From NCBI GenBank assembly GCA_014843695.1, contig CM026403.1:44880186-44944185 (forward strand): a stretch of 64,000 nt of DNA. Reading direction: 5' to 3'. This stretch comes from Archivesica marissinica. Its lineage: Eukaryota; Mollusca; Bivalvia; Venerida; Vesicomyidae. Shown in pieces: positions 37,301-50,296 of this stretch (positions within the stretch are counted from its first letter, which is position 1; each line of letters starts with the position of its first letter). Both the position numbers and the translations under genes were made by a program. The notes under the pieces were generated by a model. That model saw nothing but the letters and a program-made list of their open reading frames with translations. It was not told the origin of the DNA and did not search any database.

Positions 37301-40300
37301 TAGAACTGTTCAAATGTGACCAGGCATGGCCTGGAGGTTATAGAACTGTTCAAATGTGACCAGACATGGCCTGGAGGTTATAGAACTGTTCAAATGTGAC
37401 CAGGCCTGGCCTGGAGGTTATAGAACTGTTCAAATCTAACCAGGCCTGGCCTGGAGGCTATAGAACTGTTCAAATGTGACCAGGCATGGCCTGGAGGCTA
37501 TAGAACTGTTCAAATGTGACCAGGCCTGGCCTGGAGGTTATAGAAATGTTCAAATGTGACCAAGTCTGGCCTGGAGGCTATAGAACTGTTCAAATGTGAC
37601 CAGACATGGCCTGGAGGTTATAGAACTGTTCAAATCTAACCAAGCCTGGCCTGGAGGCTATAGAACTGTTCAAATGTGACCAGGCCTGGCCTGGAGGTTA
37701 TAGAACTGTTCAAATGTGACTAGGTCTGGCCTGGAGGTTATAGAACTGTTCAAATGTGACCAGGCATGGCCTGGAGGTTATAGAACTGTTCAAATGTGAC
37801 CATGCATGGCCTGGAGGTTATAGAACTGTTCAAATCTGACTAGGCATGGCCTGGAGGTTATAGAACTGTTCAAATGTGACCAGGCATGGCCTGGGGGTTA
37901 TAGAACTGTTCAAATCTGACTAGGCCTGGCCTGGAGGTTATAGAACTGTTCAAATCTGACTAGGCCTGGCCTGGAGGTTAAAGAACTGTTCAAATCTAAC
38001 CAGGCATGGCCTGGAGGCTATAGAACTGTTCAAATGTGACCAGGCATGGCCTGGAGGTTATAGAACTGTTCAAATGTGACCAGACATGGCCTGGAGGTTA
38101 TAGAACTGTTCAAATGTGACCAGACATGGCCTGGAGGTTATAGAACTGTTCAAATGTGACCAGGCCTGGCCTGGAAGCTATAGAACTGTTCAAATGTGAC
38201 CAGGCATGGCCTGGAGGTTATAGAACTGTTCAAATGTTACCAGGCCTGGCATGGAGGTTATAGAATTGTTCAAATGTGACCAGACATGGCCTGGAGGTTA
38301 TAGAACTGTTCAAATGTGACCAGACATGGCCTGGAGGTTATAGAACTGTTCAAATGTGACCAGACATGGCCTGGAGGTTATAGAACTGTTCAAATGCGAC
38401 CAGGCATGGCCTGGAGGTTATAGAACTGTTCAAATGTTACCAGGCCTGGCATGGAGGTTATAGAATTGTTCAAATGTGACCATGCATGGCCTGGAGGTTA
38501 TAGAACGGTTCAAATCTGACTAGGCATGGCCTGGAGGTTATAGAACTGTTCAAATGTGACCAGGCATGGCCTGGAGGTTATAGAACTGTTCAAATCTGAC
38601 TAGGCCTGGCCTGGAGGTTATAGAACTGTTCAAATCTGACTAGGCCTGGCCTGGAGGTTAAGGAACTGTTCAAATCTAACCAGGCATGGCCTGGAGGCTA
38701 TATAACTGTTCAAATCTGACTAGGCATGGCATGGAGGTTATAGAACTGTTCAAATGTGACCAGGCATGGCCTGGAGGCTATAGAACTGTTCAAATCTAAC
38801 CAGGCATGGCCTGGAGGTTATAGAACTGTTCAAATGTGACCAGACATGGCCTGGAGGTTATAGAACTGTTCAAATGTGACCAGACATGGCCTGGAGGTTA
38901 TAGAACTGTTCAAATGTGACCAGACATGGCCTGGAGGTTATAGAACTGTTCAAATGTGACCAGGCATGGCCTGGAGGTTATAGAACTGTTCAAATGTGAC
39001 CAGACATGGCCTGGAGGTTATAGAACTGTTCAAATGTGACCAGGCCTGGCCTGGAGGTTATAGAACTGTTCAAATCTAACCAGGCCTGGCCTGGAGGCTA
39101 TAGAACTGTTCAAATGTGACCAGGCATGGCCTGGAGGCTATAGAACTGTTCAAATGTGACCAGGCCTGGCCTGGAGGTTATAGAACTGTTCAAATGTGAC
39201 CAGGTCTGGCCTGGAGGCTATAGAACTGTTCAAATGTGACCAGACATGGCCTGGAGGTTATAGAACTGTTCAAATCTAACCAAGCCTGGCCTGGAGGCTA
39301 TAGAACTGTTCAAATGTGACCAGGCCTGGCCTGGAGGTTATAGAACTGTTCAAATGTGACTAGGTCTGGCCTGGAGGTTATAGAACTGTTCAAATGGAGG
39401 TTATAGAACTGTTCAAATGTGACCATGCATGGCCTGGAGGTTATAGAACTGTTCAAATCTGACTAGGCATGGCCTGGAGGTTATAGAACTGTTCAAATGT
39501 GACCAGGCATGGCCTGGGGGTTATAGAACTGTTCAAATCTGACTAGGCCTGGCCTGGAGGTTATAGAACTGTTCAAATCTGACTAGGCCTGGCCTGGAGG
39601 TTAAAGAACTGTTCAAATCTAACCAGGCATGGCCTGGAGGCTATAGAACTGTTCAAATGTGACCAGGCATGGCCTGGAGGCTATATAACTGTTCAAATCT
39701 AACCAGGCATGGCCTGGAGGTTATAGAACTGTTCAAATGTGACCAGACATGGCCTGGAGGTTATAGAACTGTTCAAATGTGACCAGACATGGCCTGGAGG
39801 TTATAGAACTGTTCAAATGTGACCAGGCATGGCCTGGAGGTTATAGAACTGTTCAAATGTTACCAGGCCTGGCATGGAGGTTATAGAATTGTTCAAATGT
39901 GACCATGCATGGCCTGGAGGTTATAGAACTGTTCAAATCTGACTAGGCATGGCCTGGAGGTTATAGAACTGTTCAAATGTGACCAGGCATGGCCTGGAGG
40001 TTATAGAACTGTTCAAATCTGACTAGACCTGGCCTGGAGGTTATAGAACTGTTCAAATCTGACTAGGCCTGGCCTGGAGGTTAAGGAACTGTTCAAATCT
40101 AACCAGGCATGGCCTGGAGGCTATATAACTGTTCAAATCTGACTAGGCATGGCCTGGAGGTTATAGAACTGTTCAAATGTGACCAGGAATGGCCTGGAGG
40201 CTATAGAACTGTTCAAATGTGACCAGGCATGGCCTGGAGGCTATAGAATTGTTCAAATGTGACCAGGCCTGGCCTGGAGGTTATAGAACTGTTCAAATGT

Positions 40301-43300
40301 GATCAGGTCTGGCCTGGAGGCTATAGAACTGTTCAAATGTGACCAGACATGGCCTGGAGGTTATAGAACTGTTCAAATCTAACCAAGCCTGGCCTGGAGG
40401 CTATAGAACTGTTCAAATGTGACCAGACATGGCCTGGAGGTTATAGAACTGTTCAAATGTGACCAGGCCTGGCCTGGAGGTTATAGAACTGTTCAAATGT
40501 GACTAGGTCTGGCCTGGAGGTTATATAACTGTTCAAATCTAACCAGGCCTGGCCTGGAGGTTATAGAACTGTTCAAATCTGACTAGGCCTGGCCTGGAGG
40601 TTATAGAACATTTCAAATCTAACCAGGTCTGGCCTGGAGGTTATAGAACTGTTCAAATGTGACCAGGCATGGCCTGGAGGTTATAGAACTGTTCAAATCT
40701 AACTAGGCCTGGCCTGGATGCTATAGAACTGTTCAAATCTGACCAGGCCTGGCCTGGAGGTTATAGAACTGTTCAAATGTGACCAGGCATGGCCTGGAGG
40801 TTATAGAACTGTTCCAATCTGACTAGGCCTGGCCTGGAGGTTATAGAACATTTCAAATCTAACCAGGCCTGGCCTGGAGGTTATAGAACTGTTCAAATGT
40901 GACCAGGCATGGCCTGGAGATTATAGAACTGTTCAAATCTAACTAGGCCTGGCCTGGAGGTTATAGAACTGTTCAAATGTGACCAGGCATGGCCTGGAGG
41001 TTATAGAACTGTTCCAATCTGACTAGGCCTGGCCTGGAGGTTATAGAACTGTTCAAATCTAACCAGGCCTGGCCTGGAGGTTATAGAACTGTTCAAATGT
41101 GACCAGGCATGGCCTGGAGGTTATAGAACTGTTCAAATGTGACCTGGCCTGGCCTGGAGGCTATATAACTGTTCAAATGTGACCTGGCCTGGCCTGGAGG
41201 TTATAGAACTGTTCAAATGTGACCTGGCCTGGCCTGGAGGTTATAGAACTGTTCAAATGTGACCTGGCCTGGAGGTTATAGAACTGTTCAAATATGACCT
41301 GGCCTGGCCTGGAGGTTATATAACTGTTCAAATGTGACCAGGCATGGCCTGGAGGCTATAGAACTGTTCAAATGTGACCAGGCATGGCCTGGAGGCTATA
41401 GAACTGTTCAAATGTGACCTGGCCTGGAGGTTATAGAACTGTTCAAATGTGACCAGGCCTGGCCTGGAGGTTATAGAACTGTTCAAATGTGACCAGACAT
41501 GGCCTGGAGGTTATAGAACTGTTCAAATGTGACCAGGCATGGCCTGGAGGTTATATAACTGTTCAAATGTTACCAGGCCTGGCATGGAGGTTATAGAATT
41601 GTTCAAATGTGACCATGCATGGCCTGGAGGTTATAGAACTGTTCAAATCTGACTAGGCATGGCCTGGAGGTTATAGAACTGTTCAAATGTGACCAGGCAT
41701 GGCCTGGAGGTTATAGAACTGTTCAAATCTGACTAGGCCTGGCCTGGAGGTTATAGAACTGTTCAAATCTGACTAGGCCTGGCCTGGAGGTTAAGGAACT
41801 GTTCAAATCTAACCAGGCATGGCCTGGAGGCTATATAACTGTTCAAATCTGACTAGGCATGGCCTGGAGGTTATAGAACTGTTCAAATGTGACCAGGCAT
41901 GGCCTGGAGGCTATAGAACTGTTCAAATCTAACCAGGCATGGCCTGGAGGTTATAGAACTGTTCAAATGTGACCAGACATGGCCTGGAGGTTATAGAACT
42001 GTTCAAATGTGACCAGACATGGCCTGGAGGTTATAGAACTGTTCAAATGTGACCAGACATGGCCTGGAGGTTATAGAACTGTTCAAATGTGACCAGGCAT
42101 GGCCTGGAGGTTATAGAACTGTTCAAATGTGACCAGACATGGCCTGGAGGTTATAGAACTGTTCAAATGTGACCAGGCCTGGCCTGGAGGTTATAGAACT
42201 GTTCAAATCTAACCAGGCCTGGCCTGGAGGCTATAGAACTGTTCAAATGTGACCAGGCATGGCCTGGAGGCTATAGAACTGTTCAAATGTGACCAGGCCT
42301 GGCCTGGAGGTTATAGAACTGTTCAAATGTGACCAGGTCTGGCCTGGAGGCTATAGAACTGTTCAAATCTGACTAGGCCTGGCCTGGAGGTTAAAGAACT
42401 GTTCAAATCTAACCAGGCATGGCCTGGAGGCTATAGAACTGTTCAAATGTGACCAGGCATGGCCTGGAGGCTATAGAACTGTTCAAATCTAACCAGGCAT
42501 GGCCTGGAGGTTATAGAACTGTTCAAATGTGACCAGACATGGCCTGGAGGTTATAGAACTGTTCAAATGTGACCAGACATGGCCTGGAGGTTATAGAACT
42601 GTTCAAATGTGACCAGGCATGGCCTGGAGGTTATAGAACTGTTCAAATGTTACCAGGCCTGGCATGGAGGTTATAGAATTGTTCAAATGTGACCATGCAT
42701 GGCCTGGAGGTTATAGAACTGTTCAAATCTGACTAGGCATGGCCTGGAGGTTATAGAACTGTTCAAATGTGACCAGGCATGGCCTGGAGGTTATAGAACT
42801 GTTCAAATCTGACTAGACCTGGCCTGGAGGTTATAGAACTGTTCAAATCTGACTAGGCCTGGCCTGGAGGTTAAGGAACTGTTCAAATCTAACCAGGCAT
42901 GGCCTGGAGGCTATATAACTGTTCATATCTGACTAGGCATGGCCTGGAGGTTATAGAACTGTTCAAATGTGACCAGGAATGGCCTGGAGGCTATAGAACT
43001 GTTCAAATCTAACCAGGCATGGCCTGGAGGTTATAGAACTGTTCAAATGTGACCAGACATGGCCTGGAGGTTATAGAACTGTTCAAATCTGACCAGGCCT
43101 GGCCTGGAGGCTATAGAACTGTTCAAATGTGACCAGGCATGGCCTGGAGGCTATAGAATTGTTCAAATGTGACCAGGCCTGGCCTGGAGGTTATAGAACT
43201 GTTCAAATGTGATCAGGTCTGGCCTGGAGGCTATAGAACTGTTCAAATGTGACCAGACATGGCCTGGAGGTTATAGAACTGTTCAAATCTAACCAAGCCT

Positions 43301-44893
43301 GGCCTGGAGGCTATAGAATTGTTCAAATGTGACCAGACATGGCCTGGAGGTTATAGAACTGTTCAAATGTGACCAGGCCTGGCCTGGAGGTTATAGAACT
43401 GTTCAAATGTGACTAGGTCTGGCATGGAGGTTATATAACTGTTCAAATCTAACCAGGCCTGGCCTGGAGGTTATAGAACTGTTCAAATCTGACCAGGCAT
43501 GGCCTGGAGGTTATAAAACTGTTCAAATGTGACCAGGCATGGCCTGGAGGTTATAGAACTGTTCCAATCTGACTAGGCCTGGCCTGGAGGTTATAGAACA
43601 TTTCAAATCTAACCAGGTCTGGCCTGGAGGTTATAGAACTGTTCAAATGTGACCAGGCATGGCCTGGAGGTTATAGAACTGTTCAAATCTAACTAGGCCT
43701 GGCCTGGATGCTATAGAACTGTTCAAATCTGACCAGGCATGGCCTGGAGGTTATAGAACTGTTCAAATGTGACCAGGCATGGCCTGGAGGTTATAGAACT
43801 GTTCCAATCTGACTAGGCCTGGCCTGGAGGTTATAGAACATTTCAAATCTAACCAGGCCTGGCCTGGAGGTTATAGAACTGTTCAAATGTGACCAGGCAT
43901 GGCCTGGAGGTTATAGAACTGTTCAAATCTAACTAGGCCTGGCCTGGAGGTTATAGAACTGTTCAAATGTGACCAGGCATGGCCTGGAGGTTATAGAACT
44001 GTTCCAATCTGACTAGGCCTGGCCTGGAGGTTATAGAACTGTTCAAATCTAACCAGGCCTGGCCTGGAGGTTATAGAACTGTTCAAATGTGACCAGGCAT
44101 GGCCTGGAGGTTATAGAACTGTTCAAATGTGACATGGCCTGGCCTGGAGGCTATATAACTGTTCAAATGTGACCTGGCCTGGCCTGGAGGTTATAGAACT
44201 GTTCAAATGTGACCTGGCCTGGCCTGGAGGTTATAGAACTGTTCAAATGTGACCTGGCCTGGAGGTTATAGAACTGTTCAAATATGACCTGGCCTGGCCT
44301 GGAGGTTATATAACTGTTCAAATGTGACCAGGCATGGCCTGGAGGCTATAGAACTGTTCAAATGTGACCAGGCATGGCCTGGAGGCTATAGAACTGTTCA
44401 AATGTGACCTGGCCTGGAGGTTATAGAACTGTTCAAATGTGACCAGGCCTGGCCTGGAGGTTATAGAACTGTTCAAATCTAACCAGGCCTGGCCTGTAGG
44501 CTATAGAACTGTTCCAATCTGACTAGGCCTGGCTTGGAGGTTATAGAACTGTTCAAATCTAACCAGGCCTGGCCTGGAGGCTATAGAACTGTTCCAATCT
44601 GACTAGGCCTGGCCTGGAGGTTATAGAACTGTTCAAATCTGACTAGGCCTGTCCTGGAGGTTATAGAACTGTTCAAATCTAACCAGGCCTGGCCTGGAGG
44701 TTATAGAACTGTTCAAATCTGACCAGGTCTGGCCTGGAGGTTATAGAACTGTTCAAATGTGACCAGGCATGGCCTGGAGATTATAGAACTGTTCAAATCT
44801 GACTAGGCCTGGCCTGGAGGCTATAGAACTGTTCAAATGTGACCAGGCATGGCCTGGAGGTTATAGAACTGTTCAAATCTGACCAGGCCTGGC
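31388..44893. repeat. 40-bp satellite B, 13.5 kb, with higher-order structure
   Basis: About 337 units containing GAACTGTTCAAATGTGACC and AGGC(A/C)TGGCCTGGAGG. Each unit has a GGCC-centred imperfect palindrome (CCAGGCATGGCCTGG). Rare variants recur in a fixed order: GGAGGTTAAG occurs near 32661, 33381, 34741, 36141, 37213, 38653, 40076, 41786 and 42866. The block around 41261 recurs at 44251. It fills most of the SH2B intron that splits the PH domain. It is a separate sequence from the 40-bp array at 29393. Confidence 0.97.
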
Positions 44894-45101
44894 TATAGAT
44901 ATTACAAAATTGCTCTCCAAACTCAATTCGGTTGCAAGATTCTGATTGGTTCAGCCGGGTTTTAATCAGAATCAGAGATTTGAGAACAGTTTTATAACCT
45001 CACTGGACAGGGGTTTCGAATAAACTTTGTGACACATCTGGATTGACGAGCGTACGGACAAACCATAGATATCCCACATGAATAATTTATAATGGTGTTA
45101 C

Positions 45102-45203
45102 CTTTAGGACAAAAGCATGCTCGTGATCTGGCATCTCAAGTGCTGTGGTCACCCTGGCTTCAGTGATCAAGAATAAGAACAGACCAGTTTTTGGCTTCAC
45201 CGA
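45102..45203 (-). CDS. SH2B: SH2B exon: PH domain, central part
   Basis: This 102-bp exon (34 codons, phase 0 at both ends) contains ARVTTALEMPDHEHAFVLK. It matches the conserved SH2B PH-domain segment that reads TTTALEMPDRENTFVVK in human SH2B1 (recalled, not searched). The acceptor is ATTGCAG and the donor is AAAG|GTAAC. The exon starts just after the expected '...PPK' strand of the PH fold; the preceding PH exon was not found between 45204 and 52300. The downstream intron reaches its next exon 20.9 kb away and becomes satellite about 200 bp past the donor. The intron on the other side becomes a 41-bp array about 155 bp away. The exon is thus an island of about 100 bp between satellites. 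Confidence 0.92.
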
Positions 45204-45360
45204 CTGCAATAGAAGAAAATTAAAGAAATTAGTGAGTATCTGTTTAATGAAAATATTTGACTTTATCAGTCCTATATTATTAATTATAATGAAAATACAC
45301 ACACATGTATTAGAACTCAATCTAAACTGTTTATGGTTTGTTACTTTATGTTGATTGTTC

Positions 45361-46743
45361 GAGCCAACACTCGGAGAGATGCAAACATCCATGCTGGTAT
45401 AGAGGATAGTACTGGGAGAGATGCAGATCCCATGCTGGTATAGAGAATAGCACTCAGAGAGATGCAGACCCCATGTTGGTAGAGGATAGCACATGGAGAG
45501 ATGGAAACCCCATGCTGGTATAGAGGATAGCACTCAGAGAGATGCAGACCCCATGCTGGTAGAGGATAGCACACGGAGAGATGCAGACCCCATGCTGGTA
45601 TAGAGGATAGCACATGGAGAGATGCAGACCCCATGCTGGTATAGAGGATAGCACTCGGAGAGATGCAGACCCCATGCTGGTATAGAGGATAGCACTCGGA
45701 GAGATGCAGACCCCATGCTGGTATAGAGGATAGCACACGGAGAGATGCAGACCCCATGCTGTTATAGAGGATAGCACTCGAGAGATGCAGACCCCATGCT
45801 TGGTATAGAGGATAGCACTCGGAGAGATGCAGACCCCATGCTGATATAGAGGATAGCACTCGGAGAGATGCAGACCCCATGCTGATATAGAGGATAGCAC
45901 TCGGAGAGATGCAGACCCCATGCTGATATAGAGGATAGCACTCGGAGAGATGCAGACCCCATGCTGATATAGAGGATAGCACTCGGAGAGATGCAGACCC
46001 CATGCTGGTATAGAGGATAACACTCGGAGAGATGCAAACCCCATGCTGGTATACGGAGAGATGCAGACATCCATGCTGGTATAGAGGATAGTACTCGGAG
46101 AGATGCAGACCCCATGCTGGTAGAGGATAGCACTCGGAGAGATGCAAACCCCTGTGCTGGTATAGAGGATAGCACTCGGAGAGATGCAGACCCGGCATGC
46201 TGGTATAGAGGATAGCACTCGGAAAGATGCAAACCCGGCATGCTGGTATAGAGGATAGCACTCGGAAAGATGCAAACCCCATGCTGGTATAGAGGATAGC
46301 ACTCGGAGAGATGCAAACACCATGCTGGTATAGAGGATAGCACTCGGAGAGATGCAGACCCCATGCTGGTATAGAGGATAGCACTCAGGGAGATGCAAAC
46401 CCCATGCTGGTATAGAGGATAGCACTCGGAAAGATGCAAACCCCATGCTGGTATAGAGGATAGCTCTCAGAGAGATGCAAACCCCTGTGCTGGTATAGAG
46501 GATAGCACTCAGAGAGATGCAAATCCCATGCTGGTATAGAGGATAGCACTCGGAGAGATGCAGACCCCATGCTGGTATAGAGGATAGCACTCGGAAAGAT
46601 GCAAACCCCATGCTGGTATAGAGGATAGCACTCGGAGAGATGCAGACCCCATGCTGGTATAGAGGATAGCACTCGGAGAGATGCAGACCCCATGCTTGTA
46701 TAGAGGATAGCACTCGGGGAGATGCAAACACCTGCGCTGGTAT
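45361..46743. repeat. 41-bp minisatellite, copy 1
   Basis: About 34 units containing GCTGGTATAGAGGATAGCAC, TCGGAGAGATGCAGACCCCA and variants; a few are truncated (for example at 46055). Minus-strand open frames across it arise because the unit is stop-free. Confidence 0.95.
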
Positions 46744-47106
46744 TGACACAAAAGCAAATGTTCGATTTCACATGACCATGAAAAGTCGCCTACAAGGTCA
46801 CTGGGTGTGGCTTATTGGAAAGGTGTTCCATTGATTCAATATGTGTCTATCTTGCTTCATTATTGTCAGTTACAAGCAGGCATAGTTTAAAGACTGTATT
46901 TAAATTATTACAAGATGCTGACAATGTCAAAAACATTCATTGTCATTGACTTAATTAACCCCTCATATTACACTGCAGTACAGAATGGATACACTTGTCT
47001 GTTCCCACATCTAGTTACATACAATAAGAGGAAGTCACACCACACTTTATAAATGATGTGCATTAAGATGAGACATTATAGTAAAGGCAGAAATTTCATT
47101 TTATAA
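46744..47106. other. Unique spacer between related arrays
   Basis: No feature recognised. It separates two arrays of the same 41-bp family. Confidence 0.5.
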
Positions 47107-47812
47107 CTAGAGGATAGCCCTCGGAGAGATGCAAACCCAGCACTGGTATAGAGGATAGCCCTCGGAGAGATGCAAACCCAGCACTGGTATAGAGGATAGC
47201 CCTCGGAGAGATGCAAACCCAGCACTGGTATAGAGGATAGCCCTCGGAGAGATGCAAACCCAGCACTGGTATAGAGGATAGCCCTCGGAGAGATGCAAAC
47301 CCAGCACTGGTATAGAGGATAGCCCTCGGAGAGATGCAAACCCAGCACTGGTATAGAGGATAGCCCTCGGAGAGATGCAAACCCAGCACTGGTATAGAGG
47401 ATAGCCCTCGGAGAGATGCAAACCCAGCACTGGTATAGAGGATAGCCCTCGGAGAGATGCAAACCCAGCACTGGTATAGAGGATAGCCCTCGGAGAGATG
47501 CAAACCCAGCACTGGTATAGAGGATAGAGCACTGGAGAGATGCAGATCCCAGCACTGGTATAGAGGATAGCACTGGAGAGATGCAGTCCCAGCACTGGTA
47601 TAGAGGATAGCACTCGGAGAGATGCAGTCCAAGCACTGGTATAGAGGATAGCACTCGGAGAGATGCAAATCCCAGCACTGGTATAGAGGATAGCACTGGA
47701 GAGATGCAGTCCCAGCACTGGTATAGAGGATAGCACTGGAGAGATGCAGTCCCAGCACTGGTATAGAGGATAGCACTGGAGAGATGCAAATCCCAGCACT
47801 GGTATATGAGCT
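47107..47812. repeat. 41-bp minisatellite, copy 2
   Basis: About 17 units of the same family. The first ten (47107-47520) are practically identical with AGCCCTCGGAGAGATGCAAA; the remaining seven are variable (AGCACTGGAGAGATGCAGTC). Confidence 0.95.
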
Positions 47813-47855
47813 AGACTAGAATAAATGCTTGATTTTACAATTGTATATATACTAC

Positions 47856-48201
47856 ACAGTCAAGGTAATATCCATATTGACTGGAGTAATAGTATCCAGA
47901 TCATGGTTCACCGTAGAATGCAACGGGAGCGGACACTTCGCTGACCACTACTATATTGACCACAGGACTTGGCCGATTTCACCCATAATACTACCACTTC
48001 CTCCTAGACCAACCCTCTCTACACTCAAACCTGTCCTAAGCAGCCAGCCAAGGGTATCATAGAAAGTGGCTGCTTAGCACAGGTGGATGCTTAATAGAGG
48101 TCAAATGTATAATAAAACAACATATTGGGAATCTGGAAAATGGCTGCTTAATACAGGTTGGCTGCTTAATGAAGGTGACCACTAAGCCAGGTTTGACTGT
48201 A
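47856..48201. mobile_element. Possible second copy or relative of the CAGTCAA MITE
   Basis: CAGTCAAGG at the left and CAGGTTTGACTG at the right are imperfect inverted ends about 340 bp apart. Between them GGCTGCTTA-type motifs (near 48068, 48132 and 48150) are repeated. The left end is a partial match, so the call is tentative. Confidence 0.4.
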
Positions 48202-48339
48202 TATCCACAAAGTTTCATTAAAATCCATCAACCACAGACAGACACGGCCAAAACAATAATCTGCATCTGTCCAATCAAAACGTTAACGCCATAATATTAC
48301 TTAATCATCCATTGTAATAGACCATGACATCATCCTGTA

Positions 48340-48500
48340 TTGGAAGAACTTCCTTACACCAAACACACCTACCCACTCTATGCTGGTGAGGAAGAACTTC
48401 CTTACACCAAACACACCTACCCATTCCATGCTGGAGAGGAAGACCTTCCTTACACCAAACACACGTTGGTGAGGAAGAACTTCCCTAGGCCAAACCCTAC
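48340..48500. repeat. Short three-copy repeat
   Basis: Three units containing GAAGAACTTCCTTACACCAA and ACACACCTACCCA, the third shortened. Confidence 0.85.
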
Positions 48501-49466
48501 GTTCAAGAGTTATATTTGTGACGGACAGATTAATGGCAGATTAACCTGTCTTTATTAGGGGTCAAACAAATATTCATAGGTGTAGTTATTGCAACAAACA
48601 ACTAACTGTTGAGTAATGCTAAATGTCTATGCTCATTATTTGGGTAAAGTATTGATCAATAAAGTGCAATATTTACCATGTATTATTGCATTCAGGCAAG
48701 GGTGAATCTGTACAAACTGTATATACCTCCTACAAGGAAGTAGTCAAACCTCTCCAGAGCAAACACGAGGTTCAACTTTTTGAAGTTTGGAAATGCGAGA
48801 ATAGTCAGTTTTGTCAGTTATGATTGCTCATACTGATTTCAATATAAGACTATACAGAATGGGGATACTACTTTAATTATACGATAGATTGAACTGAGGA
48901 CCCAATGTGTTAAAATCGCCAGATTATGCAAATTTATGACAATTGTGTACAGTAATGTTTTCAATAGATCAAAGTAAAAAAAGTCTAATAAATTACGCAT
49001 TTCCATTATAATTATAAAAATTAACGAGTAGCAATTTTGATACTCGAGTACTCGGACACAGTTCCGATCATTTGATTTTTGGGATCAAATGTTTGATTTA
49101 ATTTCAGATATTTGGTAAGTATTTCAGATGAGGCGTGTCCGAAAACTGATGCTAAATTATCTTATTACGGTATGTGATAAAAACATTGCATTGTAATAAA
49201 GCTAAACCGGGAAAATGAATAATACTTTACTCCGTACAAACTGTATATATATACCTCCTACATGGCTAAGTGTTTTGTTTTTGTAATAAAGTTAAATATA
49301 GTGACTGAAACCATTTTAAAAATACTTATCATATGACAGTAAAGGAAATGAAACAAAATTATATATACATAAGGTCAGACTATATGTCACACCTACTAAT
49401 GGTACAGTTGTTGCGCTTTAATTTGGCACAAATATACTAACGGTTTTTCAGGTGAAGAGAGCAATT
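48501..49466. other. Unassigned A/T-rich spacer
   Basis: A repeated motif GTACAAACTGTATATA at 48711 and 49234; no gene or exon seen. Confidence 0.5.
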
Positions 49467-49706
49467 TAACCCATTCAACACCAAGTAACTCACATGGACT
49501 GGTCCATGATATTCATAAACCAATAAATGAATCAGAAAATCACATTTGGACAAGTTCATTTATCAAAATGGGTAATTATGTCTAAAAATAGTCATATCAC
49601 TGGCAAAAAGTGCAGATCCTGATGAGACTGCTCGTTATGAGCCGGCTCATCTGGATCTACACTTTTTGTAAGCCTATTTAGAGGTCTGTGGTGTTGAAAG
49701 GGTTAA
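49467..49706. mobile_element. TTAA-type palindromic MITE, copy 4
   Basis: TTAACCCATTCAACACCA to GTGGTGTTGAAAGGGTTAA, TTAA on both sides. Confidence 0.9.
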
Positions 49707-49760
49707 CAACTACATGTATAATTATTACATTTTATGTGTACCTGAATGACCTACTTAGTC

Positions 49761-49962
49761 ACAAATGCAACCCTGGTCTGATCCTCGAGATGGTACGGTG
49801 GTCTCCAGATCGGACAGGTCGGGGTTTAAATATCCGGGCACTCCGGTTCCCTACCACACGAAAGACCACTTATAATATACGCTTTTATCCGCGCCAAAGA
49901 GAGTGATTAATTTAAGAGGTTAAAGCTTCTTTCGCAATCTTGTGAAATAAATAAAATTTATA
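49761..49962 (+). mobile_element. tRNA-derived SINE, family 2 (degraded)
   Basis: AATGCAACCCTGGTCTGATC, GAGATGGTACGGTGGTCTCC, CTCCGGTTCCCTACCACACG and 3' domain GAGAGTGATTAATTTAAG. Confidence 0.75.
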
Positions 49963-50009
49963 CTTGTTAACTAATAGGTCACTCATGAAGACATTATCCC
50001 GTAACCTAC

Positions 50010-50250
50010 TGAATATAATGGACGGAATGTGCAAACAACATAGATCCAGATCAGCAGCGGCGTAATGCAGTATCTGATCAAGATCTATGTTGTTTGCAAT
50101 ATTGACAAGTGTCTTAACTCCACTATCCAAATAGCAAACAACATAGATCCTGATCAGATGGCACGTTTTGTTCTGCCTGATCTGGCTCTACATGTATGCT
50201 GTTTGCAAAAAGCGACTTTAGTTGTGATTGACAGGTTAAGGGTTAATTGT
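50010..50250. mobile_element. Palindromic non-autonomous element 2, copy
   Basis: AACAACATAGATCCAGATCA with its inverse GATCAAGATCTATGTTGTTT, and CTCCACTATCCAAATAGC; matches 22490-22840. Confidence 0.7.
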
Positions 50251-50296
50251 AGAGCAAGCATGAAATCAAATATCTGGTACAACGTGAATATCATGA

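Noticed and set aside
31388..44893. p53-type response elements in GACATGGCC/GGCATGGCC
   Set aside because: The core resembles a half-site, but the third position after CATG is wrong in nearly every unit and the palindrome is centred on GGCC; no support beyond resemblance.
45341..47799. Repeat proteins (HLSECYPLYQHG types) on the minus strand
   Set aside because: Stop-free 41-bp units in three frames; no sign of selection for one frame.
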